From: Marinihelvus sp942491555
GTDB lineage: Bacteria > Pseudomonadota > Gammaproteobacteria > Xanthomonadales > SZUA-36
Length of the DNA: 64,000 bases
Direction: 5' to 3'
Assembly: GCA_942491555.1 (NCBI GenBank)
Contig: CALOBN010000004.1
Coordinates: 102,398-166,397, forward strand
Below are positions 36,077 through 45,749 of this stretch, in pieces; the stretch's first letter is position 1, and each line of letters opens with the position of its first letter. Under the pieces are notes generated by a model. It ran no database searches, was not told the origin of the DNA, and worked only from the letters and a program-made list of their open reading frames with translations. Position numbers and translations under genes: made by a program.

Positions 36077-37594
36077 TCAGGCCTCCGGTCGAAGGTAGGG
36101 GAACAACAATACATCACGAATGGAAGGCGAATCGGTCAACAGCATCACCAGCCGGTCAATGCCAACGCCCTCGCCGGCGGTTGGCGGCATGCCGTATTCC
36201 AGCGCGCGAATATAGTCCGCATCAAAATGCATGGCTTCAACATCTCCGGCATCCTTGTTGGCCACCTGCGCCATAAACCGCTCTGCCTGGTCTTCCGGAT
36301 CATTCAACTCCGAGAAGCCGTTAGCAATTTCATTACCGGCCACGATCAGCTCAAAGCGGTCAGTAACCCGCGGGTCTTCATCATTGCGGCGTGATAGCGG
36401 TGAGACCTCGGTCGGGTAGGCCGTCATAAAGGTCGGCTGGATCAATTCACGCTCAACCGTGGCTTCATAGAGCTCGGTCAGCAGCTTGCCCGCACCCCAG
36501 CTGGCATCCTGGTGCACACCCCGGGCCTCCAGGGCAGCGCGCAGCACTGCCTCATCCCAGAGATCAGCATCGCCCAGATCTTCGTTGTAGCGGCGCACGG
36601 CCTCTTCCACGCTCAAGCGCTCAAACGGCTGACCGAAATCAATATCCTGACCTTGATAACTGACCCTGGCGTCGCCGGTGACCGCTACGGCCAGGCCGCG
36701 AAACATCTCCTCGGTGAGATCCATCAGGTCGTTGACATCGGCGTAGGACCAGTAGAATTCGAGCATGGTGAATTCAGGATTGTGACGCGTTGAAACCCCC
36801 TCATTGCGGAAGTTGCGGTTGATTTCATAGACCCGCTCCAGCCCGCCAACCGTCAGGCGCTTGAGATAAAGCTCCGGGGCCACGCGCAGGTACATCTGCA
36901 AATCCAGCGCATTGTGATGCGTGACAAACGGACGCGCCGCTGCGCCGCCGGGAATCGGGTGCATCATCGGGGTTTCGACCTCCAGAAAGTCCCTGCCCGG
37001 CGCTTCCATAAAGGCGCGGATGTAGCTGATCACCCGGGAACGGGCCCGAAACACCCCGCGCGATGCCTCGTTCATAATGAGATCGACATACCGTTGCCGG
37101 TAGCGGGTCTCGGTATCCTGCAGGCCATGGAATTTCTCCGGCAGCGGGCGCAGCGACTTGGTCAGCAAGCGCAGCTGACTGGCGCGCACCGACAGTTCAC
37201 CTTTATTGGTCCGCACGATCCGGCCTTCGGCGGCAATAATGTCGCCCACGTCCCATTGCTTGAAATCCTGGTAAACACCCTCGGGCAGTTCATCACGTTG
37301 CAGGACCAGCTGAATTGAGCCGGAACCATCCTGCAGACTGACAAAAGCAATTTTACCCATCACGCGTTTGGCCATCATGCGGCCGGCGACAGCGAACTCC
37401 TCATCCACCGACTCCAGTGCCTCACCATCGTGATCGGCAAAACGCGTCGCGAGCTCAGCGGCGCTGGTGTTGGGGCGGAAGTCATTCGGATAGGCCTGGC
37501 CGGCCTCACGCAGACCCTGCAGCTTGGCGCGGCGCTCGGCGATCAGGCGGTTTTCGTCTACCGGTGCAGATTCAGGGCTTTTGGAATCATTCAT
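36077..37594 (-). CDS. lysS: Lysyl-tRNA synthetase, class II
   Basis: The 505 residues match E. coli LysRS (505). The N-terminal OB-fold anticodon domain (about 55-165: VAGRMMAKRVMGKIAFVSLQDGSGSIQ) is followed by the class II core. Motif 1 is at RSRVISYIRAFM, motif 2 at FRNEGVSTRHNPEFTMLEFY and motif 3 at GVGIDRLVMLLT near the C-terminus. It lies 28 bases downstream of prfB, the same order as in E. coli. Confidence 0.97.
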   Translation of the reverse strand: MNDSKSPESAPVDENRLIAERRAKLQGLREAGQAYPNDFRPNTSAAELATRFADHDGEALESVDEEFAVAGRMMAKRVMGKIAFVSLQDGSGSIQLVLQRDELPEGVYQDFKQWDVGDIIAAEGRIVRTNKGELSVRASQLRLLTKSLRPLPEKFHGLQDTETRYRQRYVDLIMNEASRGVFRARSRVISYIRAFMEAPGRDFLEVETPMMHPIPGGAAARPFVTHHNALDLQMYLRVAPELYLKRLTVGGLERVYEINRNFRNEGVSTRHNPEFTMLEFYWSYADVNDLMDLTEEMFRGLAVAVTGDARVSYQGQDIDFGQPFERLSVEEAVRRYNEDLGDADLWDEAVLRAALEARGVHQDASWGAGKLLTELYEATVERELIQPTFMTAYPTEVSPLSRRNDEDPRVTDRFELIVAGNEIANGFSELNDPEDQAERFMAQVANKDAGDVEAMHFDADYIRALEYGMPPTAGEGVGIDRLVMLLTDSPSIRDVLLFPYLRPEA

Positions 37595-37622
37595 GTTTTT
37601 ACTCGCTCAGTCGACACGGCAC

Positions 37623-38718
37623 TCAGAGCCCGGCCTTTAGTGATGCTTCAATAAAGTCGTCCAGGTCACCATCCAGCACGGCCTGGGTATTGCCGGTCTG
37701 TACACCGGTGCGCAGGTCCTTGATGCGTGAGTCATCCAGCACATAGGACCGGATCTGGCTGCCCCAGCCAATGTCCGATTTGGCGTCTTCCTCGGCCTGG
37801 GAAGCCTCATTGCGTTTCTGGATCTCCAGCTCATACAGCTTGGCGCGCAGCTGCTTCATGGCCTGGTCCTTGTTCTTGTGCTGCGACCGGTCATTCTGAC
37901 ACTGCACCACCACCCCGCTGGGAAGATGGGTGATCCGCACGGCCGACTCGGTCCGGTTCACATGCTGGCCGCCCGCACCGGAGGCGCGATAAACGTCAAT
38001 ACGCAGGTCGGAGGGGTCGATATCGATTTCGATATTGTCGTCCACCTCGGGCGAAACAAACACAGCGGCAAAGGACGTGTGACGACGGTTGCCCGAGTCA
38101 AAGGGTGATTTACGCACCAGGCGGTGGACGCCGGTCTCCGTGCGACACCAGCCGAAGGCGTGGTCGCCGGTAATATGGATGGTCGCACTCTTGATACCCG
38201 CCACCTCACCGGCTGACGCCTCGGCCAGCTCCGCTTTCCAGCCACGGCGTTCGGCCCAGCGCAGATACATGCGCAGCAACATCTCTGCCCAGTCCTGGGC
38301 CTCGGTTCCGCCGGAGCCGGCCTGGATATCAACATAACAGGGCCGGTCATCCATCTCACCGGAGAACATGCGCTGGAACTCGAGTTCTTCAACACCGGAG
38401 GCGAGCGTTTCAATGTCCGCTGATACCTCGTTGATGGTGTCCTCATCCTCCTCCGCAATCGCCATTTCGAGCAGGTCCGTGGCATCTTGCAGGCCCTGGC
38501 CGGTCTCATCCAGGGTGCTCACCACCTTGTCCAGCGCCGCGCGTTCACGGCCCAGAGCCTGGGCATGTTCGGGATTGTTCCAGATATCGGGGTTTTCGAG
38601 CTCGCGCGAGACTTCTTCGAGCCGGTCGTGTTTTACAGCGTAGTCAAAGGTACCCCCTGAGCGCTTCTACGCGCTCCTGGAGGTCTTCCAGACGTTGGGT
38701 TATCGGTGCGGTTTCCAT
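37623..38718 (-). CDS. prfB: Peptide chain release factor 2, with programmed +1 frameshift
   Basis: RF2 reads UGA and UAA stop codons. The gene is split: codons 1-24 run from ATG 38718 to an in-frame TGA (38646-38644), and translation continues in the +1 frame from 38645 to 37623, giving about 364 residues (E. coli 365). The stop-recognition tripeptide SPF (KSPFDSG) and the catalytic GGQ (SGAGGQHVNR) are intact. The N-terminal peptide METAPITQRLEDLQERVEAL and the downstream DYAVKHDRLEEVSREL match RF2. The frameshift gives autoregulation: low RF2 favours shifting and more RF2. Confidence 0.96.
38644..38658 (-). promoter_or_regulatory. prfB programmed frameshift site
   Basis: On the minus strand the sequence is AGGGGGTACCTTTGA: an internal Shine-Dalgarno-like AGGGGG, three bases, then the slippery CTT followed by UGA and C. 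This is the classical RF2 recoding element (E. coli AGGGGGTATCTTTGAC) with only one silent base change in the Tyr codon. Confidence 0.95.
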
Positions 38719-38797
38719 CTTCTCAGACTGCCTGAAACGAAGCCCGCAATTGTACACCAAGGTGCTTGATAAACGGGACATGCCACCCTGCCGGCTT

Positions 38798-40528
38798 TCA
38801 GGTAACGATATGCTCGACCATCAATTGCGCTGAGGATTCACCGCGGAAGTGATTTACGTCCAGTTTGTAGACCAGTCGCACCTTGCGCTGGCCCTGCAGG
38901 TCCTCCGGTAATTTGCCAAACGCGATGGCATCGATCAGTTCGCTGCTCTCCAGGGGCCGCAGCACCATTTTCAGGTGTGCACCGCCAACCACGCGCTGGT
39001 CGATTACCTCAAAGGCACCCTCAAACAGCGGTTCCGGAAAGCGCTGGCCCCAGGGGCCAAGATCGGCCAGTTGCCGGGCAAATTCCAGATTCAGGTCCCG
39101 GGCATCCAGTTCACCATCGGTCATCAGCTCTGCGCTGGGCGCCTCACCATCCAGAAAATGTTGCACCGAACGCTCAAGTTGGGTCTGGAATTCGTCCAGC
39201 GCCCCGGCATCCAGGCTCAGGCCGGCGGCCATCGCATGACCCCCAAAAGCATGGATCAGGCCGGGACGGTTCGCATCCACATGGGCAAGGACGTCACGGA
39301 TATGCAGACCGGGAATGGAACGCGCCGAGCCCTTGAGCAGGCTACCGTCACCTTCCGGCGCAAAAGCGATAACCGGACGATGGGTTGCCTCTTTGATCTT
39401 TGATGCAACCAGGCCAACGATGCCCTGATGCCAGCGATCGTCATGCAGGCACAGGCTGAACGGCAGCTCGGCACCCAGCGACTCGAGCAGTGCTTTGACC
39501 TGCCCCAGGGCCTCGCTCTGCATGGTTTCCTGCATCGCTTTGCGCTGGCGGTTAAGCTCATCGAGTTGCGCGGCAAGCTGTTCGGCCTCGCGCTCATCAT
39601 CGGTCAGCAGACAGCGAATGCCCACGGACATGTCTTCCAGCCGTCCCGCTGCGTTCAGGCGCGGCCCGACTGCGAAACCAAGGTCGGAGGCTGTCACGTG
39701 ACGATAGTCCCGCTTGCCGACACGCAGAAGCGCAAGCAGTCCTGGACAGGCCTGACCGGCACGTATACGCGCCAGACCCTGTTGGATCAGCACGCGGTTG
39801 TTGTGATCCAGGGGAACCACATCGGCAACGGTACCCAGGGCAACCAGGTCGAGCAGTTCAGCCAGGCGTGGCTCCTGGCGGCCGCGGGTAAACCAACCCG
39901 CTTCACGCAGCTGACCGCGCAAGGCGCTCATCAGGTAGAACACCACCCCCACGCCCGCCAGTGCCTTGGACGGGAACTGGTCGCCAGGTACGTTCGGGTT
40001 GACGATCGCATTGGCCTCGGGCAGCTGTTCGCCGGGCAGATGATGGTCGGTGACCAGCACATCGATACCCAGCGCCCTGGCCCTGGCGACACCGGCCAGG
40101 CAGGCAATACCGCTGTCCACGGTCATCAACAGGTCCGGCGGGCTGTCAGCCAGCGTCTCAACCAGGCCTGGCGTCAGCCCGTAACCGAACTCAAAGCGGT
40201 TGGGTACGCGGTAGTCGACATATTGAGCGCCAAAGCCCCGCAGTGCCCGGACCGCGACGGCCGTCCCGGTAGCGCCATCGGCGTCGAAATCACCGACCAC
40301 CAGAATACGCTTTTCGTTCATGACCGCCCGCGCCAGAAGTGCGGCTGCCTCATCAATGCTGTTCAGCAGTTTCGGATGGGCAAGACCGTTCAGACCCAGG
40401 TCCAGGCTTGCCTCATCTACCAGCCCGCGGACCAGCAGCACTCTTTGTAATACCGGGTGCAGGGTCGCAGGCAAACTGCCTGCCGGGTCTTTGATCGTGC
40501 GTTGGCGAATACGCAGACGTGATTTCAT
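38798..40528 (-). CDS. recJ: Single-stranded-DNA-specific exonuclease RecJ
   Basis: This 5'-3' exonuclease acts in recombination and mismatch repair. The 576 residues (E. coli 577) contain the DHH-family metal motifs: D80-FDADG (VVGDFDADGATG), VDSG at 138-141, D161HH (VTDHHLPG) and a DHHA1 C-terminal domain with FGGHAMAAGLSL. It lies upstream of prfB on the same strand, the order also found in E. coli (recJ-prfB-lysS). Confidence 0.96.
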   Translation of the reverse strand: MKSRLRIRQRTIKDPAGSLPATLHPVLQRVLLVRGLVDEASLDLGLNGLAHPKLLNSIDEAAALLARAVMNEKRILVVGDFDADGATGTAVAVRALRGFGAQYVDYRVPNRFEFGYGLTPGLVETLADSPPDLLMTVDSGIACLAGVARARALGIDVLVTDHHLPGEQLPEANAIVNPNVPGDQFPSKALAGVGVVFYLMSALRGQLREAGWFTRGRQEPRLAELLDLVALGTVADVVPLDHNNRVLIQQGLARIRAGQACPGLLALLRVGKRDYRHVTASDLGFAVGPRLNAAGRLEDMSVGIRCLLTDDEREAEQLAAQLDELNRQRKAMQETMQSEALGQVKALLESLGAELPFSLCLHDDRWHQGIVGLVASKIKEATHRPVIAFAPEGDGSLLKGSARSIPGLHIRDVLAHVDANRPGLIHAFGGHAMAAGLSLDAGALDEFQTQLERSVQHFLDGEAPSAELMTDGELDARDLNLEFARQLADLGPWGQRFPEPLFEGAFEVIDQRVVGGAHLKMVLRPLESSELIDAIAFGKLPEDLQGQRKVRLVYKLDVNHFRGESSAQLMVEHIVT

Positions 40529-40576
40529 ACAGAGATCAGATAAGCCAGGCGCACCGCCATAAAGGGCGCGCTGTCC

Positions 40577-41050
40577 TCAGGAATAAGACACCTCAACAAT
40601 TTCCAGCTCACGCTCGCCGCTGGGGGCGACAACCACACCCACGTCACCTTCCTCTTTACCGATCAGGGCGCGCGCAATGGGCGAGGAAATCGCGATGCGG
40701 TTCTCCTTGATGTCTGCTTCCAGGTCACCAACGATCTGGTAGGTAATCTCCTTACCCTCCTCGTCTGCCACGGTGACCATGGCGCCGAACACCACTTTGC
40801 CGCCCGGGTTGAGCTTGGCAACATCGATGACCTGGGCGGTCGACAATGTGCCTTCAATTTGCTGGATACGGCCTTCGATAAAGCCCTGTTGCTCGCGGGC
40901 CGCATGGTATTCGGCATTTTCCTTCAGGTCACCGTGTGCCCGCGCCTCGGCGATAGCGGCGATAACGGCCGGGCGGTCGGTTTTCTTGAGCTTTTCCAGT
41001 TCCGCCCGCAGCCGGTCGGCACCCTGGCGGGTCAATGGATCTCGATTCAT
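40577..41050 (-). CDS. greA: Transcription elongation factor GreA
   Basis: GreA stimulates RNA cleavage by backtracked RNA polymerase. The 157-residue protein has the N-terminal coiled coil with the acidic tip (EARAHGDLKENAEYHAAREQ; the D and E that hold the catalytic metal are present) and the FKBP-like C-terminal domain ending IGKEEGDVGVVVAPSGERELEIVEV. The ATG overlaps the carB stop by 4 bases, so greA is translationally coupled to carB. Confidence 0.96.
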   Translation of the reverse strand: MNRDPLTRQGADRLRAELEKLKKTDRPAVIAAIAEARAHGDLKENAEYHAAREQQGFIEGRIQQIEGTLSTAQVIDVAKLNPGGKVVFGAMVTVADEEGKEITYQIVGDLEADIKENRIAISSPIARALIGKEEGDVGVVVAPSGERELEIVEVSYS

Positions 41051-44000
41051 AGGGATAAACCTTCATGCAGAGATTGCAGGCTGCTCACTTCGCGGTCATC
41101 CGCGTGATCGATAGCCTGCAATGTGGCCCAACCGCGGGCCGTTGTTGTTGTATAGGGAACCGAGTATTGCAGCGCCTGGCGACGGATTGAAAACGAATCG
41201 GCAATCGCCTGGCGGCCCTCGGTCGTGTTCACAATAAATTTTATTTCGCCATTTTTTATGGCATCAACAATGTGCGGGCGTCCCTGGTCTACCTTGTTCA
41301 CATACTCGCATTCAAAATCCTGCGAGCGCAGGTATTCGCAGGTACCGGCGGTGGCGACCAGCGTAAAACCGCGTTTTACCAGGTTGCGGGCAATCGGCGG
41401 CAAGGATGACTTGTCGCCATCACGCACACTCAGGAACGCCTTACCGGGTTCCGGAAGTTTCTGGCTGGCCCCGCGCATCGCGCGAATACAGGCGCCGCCG
41501 AAGGTCCGGTGAATACCCATAACCTCGCCGGTCGAGCGCATCTCCGGACCAAGAATCGGGTCGACGCCCTGGAACTTGATGAAGGGAAAAACCACTTCCT
41601 TGATGGAAAAATAATTGGGCACCACCTCGCGCGTAAAGCCCTGCTCGACCAGCGAGGTTCCAGCCATGCAGCGCACGGCAACCGAGGCCAATGCCACCCC
41701 CGTGGCCTTGGACACAAAGGGCACCGTGCGCGAAGCGCGCGGGTTGACCTCAATCACGAAAATATCATCGCCGCGCACAGCAAATTGCGCATTCATCAGC
41801 CCGACCACGCCCAGTGCCAGGGCCATTTCTGTCATTTGCTCACGCAATTCATCCTGGATCTTTTTGCCCAGCGAATACGGCGGCAAGGTGCAGGCAGAAT
41901 CACCGGAGTGCACGCCGGCCTGTTCAATATGCTCCATGAGACCACCGATCAAAACATCCTTGCCATCACAGATCGCATCCAGATCGACCTCGATCGCATG
42001 GTCCAGGAAGTGGTCCAGCAGCACCGGCGAGGCATTCGATACCTTGACGGCCTCGGTCATGTAACGCTGCAGCTCATCCTCGCTGTGCACGATGTCCATG
42101 GCGCGGCCGCCCAGTACATAAGATGGCCGGACAACCAATGGATAACCGATCTCAGCGGCCTGGACGATGGCCTGTTCCACGCTGGTTGCCGTGCGGTTGG
42201 GCGGCTGGCGCAATCCCAGTTTTTTGAGCAACTGCTGGAAACGCTCGCGGTCTTCGGCAAGGTCAATGCTGTCGGGTGAGGTGCCAATGATGGGTACCCC
42301 GGCCGCTTCCAGGCTGCGGGCCAGTTTCAGCGGCGTCTGACCGCCGTACTGGACAATCAGGCCTTCGGGCTGTTCGCGGTGAACAATTTCCAGCACATCC
42401 TCGAGGGTCAGGGGCTCAAAGTAGAGCCGGTCCGAGGTGTCGTAGTCGGTGGAGACGGTCTCCGGGTTGCAGTTGACCATGATGGTTTCATAACCGTCTT
42501 CGCGAAGGGCGAGCGCTGCGTGCACGCAGCAATAGTCAAATTCGATGCCCTGGCCGATCCGGTTGGGTCCACCGCCAAGTACCATGAGCTTGCGTCGCTC
42601 ATCAGGCTCGGCTTCGCACTCTTCGTCGTAACAGGAGTACATGTACGCCGTGCTGGTAGCGAACTCGGCGGCGCAGGTATCGACCCGCTTGTAGACCGGC
42701 CGCACGCCGAATTCGTGGCGCAAGGATCGCAACTGGTCTTCCGGCATGGACAGCAGGTGCGCCAGGCGGCTGTCAGCAAAACCCTTGCGTTTCAGCGCGC
42801 GCATCCGATCGGGATCCAGCGCTGCCACACCGCCTTCGACAACCAGGCCTTCCTCGATAATCAGATCGTCAATCTGGGCCAGGAACCAGGGGTCGACGCC
42901 GGTCAGCTTTTGAATGTCATCGAACGCCAGTCCAGCGCGAAAGGCATCACCGATATACAGGATGCGCTCCGGACCGGCTTCACGCAGCTCGCGGCGCAAA
43001 TCGGCAAGCCGCGCTTCATCATCACCCGGGTCGATCACCGAACACAGTCCGTCATGATCGGTCTCGAGGCTGCGCAGAGCCTTTTGCAATGACTCCTGGA
43101 AGTTTCGTCCGATCGCCATGGCTTCACCCACCGACTTCATCTGGGTAGTAAGACGGGAATCGGCTGCGGGAAACTTCTCAAAGGCAAAGCGCGGTATTTT
43201 CGTGACCACGTAATCAATGGAAGGCTCAAAGGACGCCGGTGTCGCCCCGCCCGTGATCTCATTGCGAAGTTCGTCCAGCGTAAAGCCCACGGCCAGCTTG
43301 GCCGCCACCTTGGCAATCGGAAACCCGGTGGCCTTGGAGGCCAGCGCCGAGGAGCGTGACACGCGCGGGTTCATCTCGATAATGATGACCCGGCCGTCAT
43401 CCGGGTTAACCGCGAATTGCACATTTGAGCCCCCGGTATCCACGCCGATTTTGCGCAGGACCGCGAGCGAGGCATCACGCAAACGCTGATATTCCTTGTC
43501 GGTCAGGGTCAGCGCGGGCGCCACGGTGATCGAATCACCGGTATGAATGCCCATCGGATCGAAATTTTCGATGGAACAGATGATGATGCAGTTGTCCGCC
43601 GAATCACGCACCACTTCCATCTCATATTCTTTCCAGCCGAGGATAGACTCCTCGATCATGACCTCGGTGGTAGGTGAAAGCTCCAGGCCACGCTTAATGA
43701 TGTCTTCGAATTCTTCGTTGTTGTAGGCAATGCCACCACCGGAGCCGCCCATGGTGAAACTGGGGCGGATAATGATGGGATAGCCAATGCTGACCTGCTT
43801 GGCGATTGCCTCTTCCAGGGTATGCGCCATTTCTGCCCGCGTGCACTCAAGACCAATATCAATCATGGCGTCACGGAATTTCTCCCGGTCCTCGGCCATA
43901 TCAATCGCTTCACGGGTGGCGCCAATCATCTCCACGCCGTTGGCTTCCAGTACGCCATGGCGCACCAGGTCCAGGGCACAGTTCAGAGCCGTCTGGCCGC

Positions 44001-44271
44001 CCATGGTTGGCAGCAGGACATCCGGCTTTTCTTTCTCAATGATCCGCGCCACGGTCTGCCACTCAATCGGCTCGATATACACCGCATCGGCCGTATCCGG
44101 ATCCGTCATGATGGTCGCCGGGTTAGAGTTAACCAGGACCACCCGGTAGCCTTCCTCGCGCAGGGCCTTGCAGGCCTGAGCGCCGGAATAATCGAATTCA
44201 CAGGCCTGCCCGATCACAATGGGCCCGGCCCCTATAATCAGCACACTGTTGATGTCAGTTCTTTTTGGCAC
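41047..44271 (-). CDS. carB: Carbamoyl-phosphate synthase large subunit
   Basis: CarB makes carbamoyl phosphate for arginine and pyrimidines from bicarbonate, ammonia (from CarA) and two ATP. The 1074 residues (E. coli 1073) contain two homologous ATP-grasp halves (GAGPIVIGQACEFDYSG and GGGPNRIGQGIEFDYCCVH), and the C-terminal allosteric MGS-like domain (LVKRGFTLVATAGTCEYL). The start is GTG at 44271, which gives the conserved PKRTDI N-terminus. An out-of-frame ATG four bases upstream opens a mini-ORF that overlaps it. It is separated from carA by an extremely AT-rich 79-base spacer. Confidence 0.97.
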   Translation of the reverse strand: MPKRTDINSVLIIGAGPIVIGQACEFDYSGAQACKALREEGYRVVLVNSNPATIMTDPDTADAVYIEPIEWQTVARIIEKEKPDVLLPTMGGQTALNCALDLVRHGVLEANGVEMIGATREAIDMAEDREKFRDAMIDIGLECTRAEMAHTLEEAIAKQVSIGYPIIIRPSFTMGGSGGGIAYNNEEFEDIIKRGLELSPTTEVMIEESILGWKEYEMEVVRDSADNCIIICSIENFDPMGIHTGDSITVAPALTLTDKEYQRLRDASLAVLRKIGVDTGGSNVQFAVNPDDGRVIIIEMNPRVSRSSALASKATGFPIAKVAAKLAVGFTLDELRNEITGGATPASFEPSIDYVVTKIPRFAFEKFPAADSRLTTQMKSVGEAMAIGRNFQESLQKALRSLETDHDGLCSVIDPGDDEARLADLRRELREAGPERILYIGDAFRAGLAFDDIQKLTGVDPWFLAQIDDLIIEEGLVVEGGVAALDPDRMRALKRKGFADSRLAHLLSMPEDQLRSLRHEFGVRPVYKRVDTCAAEFATSTAYMYSCYDEECEAEPDERRKLMVLGGGPNRIGQGIEFDYCCVHAALALREDGYETIMVNCNPETVSTDYDTSDRLYFEPLTLEDVLEIVHREQPEGLIVQYGGQTPLKLARSLEAAGVPIIGTSPDSIDLAEDRERFQQLLKKLGLRQPPNRTATSVEQAIVQAAEIGYPLVVRPSYVLGGRAMDIVHSEDELQRYMTEAVKVSNASPVLLDHFLDHAIEVDLDAICDGKDVLIGGLMEHIEQAGVHSGDSACTLPPYSLGKKIQDELREQMTEMALALGVVGLMNAQFAVRGDDIFVIEVNPRASRTVPFVSKATGVALASVAVRCMAGTSLVEQGFTREVVPNYFSIKEVVFPFIKFQGVDPILGPEMRSTGEVMGIHRTFGGACIRAMRGASQKLPEPGKAFLSVRDGDKSSLPPIARNLVKRGFTLVATAGTCEYLRSQDFECEYVNKVDQGRPHIVDAIKNGEIKFIVNTTEGRQAIADSFSIRRQALQYSVPYTTTTARGWATLQAIDHADDREVSSLQSLHEGLSL

Positions 44272-44350
44272 GCATTTCTCTTTTTTGTTTATCTATATTA
44301 TTCATATAAATAGGTTGTATATTTATAATATGTATTAAGTGCTTGGCACT
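44272..44350 (-). promoter_or_regulatory. AT-rich carA-carB spacer
   Basis: In the 60 bases at 44281-44340 only 8 are G or C (13%), against about 60% in the neighbouring genes. On the minus strand it reads as an unstructured A/T-rich leader ending in AAAAAAGAGAAATGC before the carB GTG. It may hold an internal promoter, a protein-binding site or a translation enhancer. Which of these applies cannot be told from sequence alone. Confidence 0.45.
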
Positions 44351-45499
44351 CTAGGCCAGGCCTTGCTGTCTTGCCATCGAGGCGTCCATCGCCTGGATGA
44401 ACCGGTCAAACAGGGGTTGAATGTCCCGCGGCCCGGGACTGGCTTCAGGGTGGCCCTGAAAGCCAAACGCGGGCTTGTCAGTGAGCGCGATCCCCTGCAG
44501 GCTTCCGTCAAACAGCGAACGGTGTGTCGGCCGGACATTGGCGGGCAAACTGTCCTCACTCACCGCAAAACCGTGATTCTGGCTGGTGATCATGACCTGC
44601 CGCGTATCCAGATCCTGAACCGGATGATTCGCACCATGGTGGCCAAACTTCATTTTTTCAGTTTTTGCACCGGCGGCCAGTGCCAGCAGTTGCTGTCCCA
44701 GGCAAATACCAAACAGCGGCACGGCGCTGGACAGCAGTTCCCTGATCGCCGCTATCGCATAGTCGCAGGGTTCCGGATCACCCGGGCCATTGGACAGGAA
44801 CACACCATCCGGCTCCAGTGCCATCACCTGGCTGGCCGGAGTCATGGCTGGCACCACGGTCACCCGGCAACCACGATCAGCCAGCATACGCAGAATATTG
44901 CGCTTGATTCCGAAATCGAAGGCGACCACATGCCGTTCAGCGGAACTCTCGTGCCAATCCCCGCTATCCAGATCCAGGCTGCCCTCGGTCCACGAGTAAG
45001 CTTTCGCGGTACTGACCACCCTGGCCAGATCCATACCTGCCATCCCGGGAAACGCCCGGGCTTGCTCAATGGCTTGCGTCTCATCAACCGTTTCACCGCT
45101 CATCAGGCAGCCGCCCTGGGCGCCTTTCTCACGAAGAACGCGCGTCAGGCGGCGCGTGTCGATACCCGCAATACCGGCGATACCTTGACGTTGCAGATAG
45201 TCGGCGAGGGTTTCCTCACTACGCCAGTTACTGGTGCGCAGGGGCAGGTCACGAATAATCAGACCGGCCGCCTTGATGCCATCAGATTCTTCATCGGCGC
45301 TGTTGCAGCCGGTATTTCCAATATGCGGGAATGTCAGGGTGACGAGTTGGCGCGTATAGGAGGGATCAGTGAGAATTTCCTGGTAACCGGTCATGGCGGT
45401 GTTGAACACCACTTCGCCCGTACTGGTGCCGGGCGCGCCGATGCCCTGACCATGAAATACGCTGCCATCAGCAAGCGCCAGTATTGCTTTCAGGGTCAA
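44351..45499 (-). CDS. carA: Carbamoyl-phosphate synthase small subunit (glutaminase)
   Basis: The 382-residue class I glutamine amidotransferase subunit passes ammonia to CarB. The catalytic Cys is in FGICLGQQLLALAAG (near residue 267) and the His-Glu pair in FQGHPEASPGP. The N-terminal CPSase domain shows FHGQGIGAPG and GYQEILTDPSY. The start is TTG with GGAGG 7-8 bases upstream. The leader contains a short inverted repeat (GGGAA 45524-45528, TTCCC 45542-45546). Confidence 0.96.
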   Translation of the reverse strand: MTLKAILALADGSVFHGQGIGAPGTSTGEVVFNTAMTGYQEILTDPSYTRQLVTLTFPHIGNTGCNSADEESDGIKAAGLIIRDLPLRTSNWRSEETLADYLQRQGIAGIAGIDTRRLTRVLREKGAQGGCLMSGETVDETQAIEQARAFPGMAGMDLARVVSTAKAYSWTEGSLDLDSGDWHESSAERHVVAFDFGIKRNILRMLADRGCRVTVVPAMTPASQVMALEPDGVFLSNGPGDPEPCDYAIAAIRELLSSAVPLFGICLGQQLLALAAGAKTEKMKFGHHGANHPVQDLDTRQVMITSQNHGFAVSEDSLPANVRPTHRSLFDGSLQGIALTDKPAFGFQGHPEASPGPRDIQPLFDRFIQAMDASMARQQGLA

Positions 45500-45749
45500 A
45501 TCGAACCTCCAGATACGCGAAACGGGAAAGCCCGGAGGCCGTTCCCGCTTAGAATGTAATCACTTGTAGTTTCCGGTCTCATCAAAAGCGCCAGATACCG
45601 GACAGTCGTTCTCTAAGCGCCAAGATTGTACTGGAATCCCCTTGTGCAAGTCCACGTCACGGGGTTGTTCCACGGGACAAAAGCCCGATTCCAGCAAATA
45701 TCCGCCAATGCCTGCAGGCGGCCACCCATTGCGTGCCGGGTTGCCCAGC

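Noticed and set aside
35441..36394. 317-codon plus-strand frame across the amidase and lysS ends
   Set aside because: It spans two real minus-strand genes and the gap between them; no domain is seen.
44272..44350. AT-rich carA-carB spacer as an insertion sequence remnant
   Set aside because: No terminal inverted repeats, target duplication or transposase fragment is seen in 79 bases.
44339..45559. 406-codon open frame opposite carA
   Set aside because: carA is unambiguous on the other strand, and the antisense translation lacks any signature.
45560..45749. Small gene between carA and dapB
   Set aside because: The open frame on the plus strand has no ribosome-binding site and extends into dapB antisense; nothing beyond a possible promoter region is supported.
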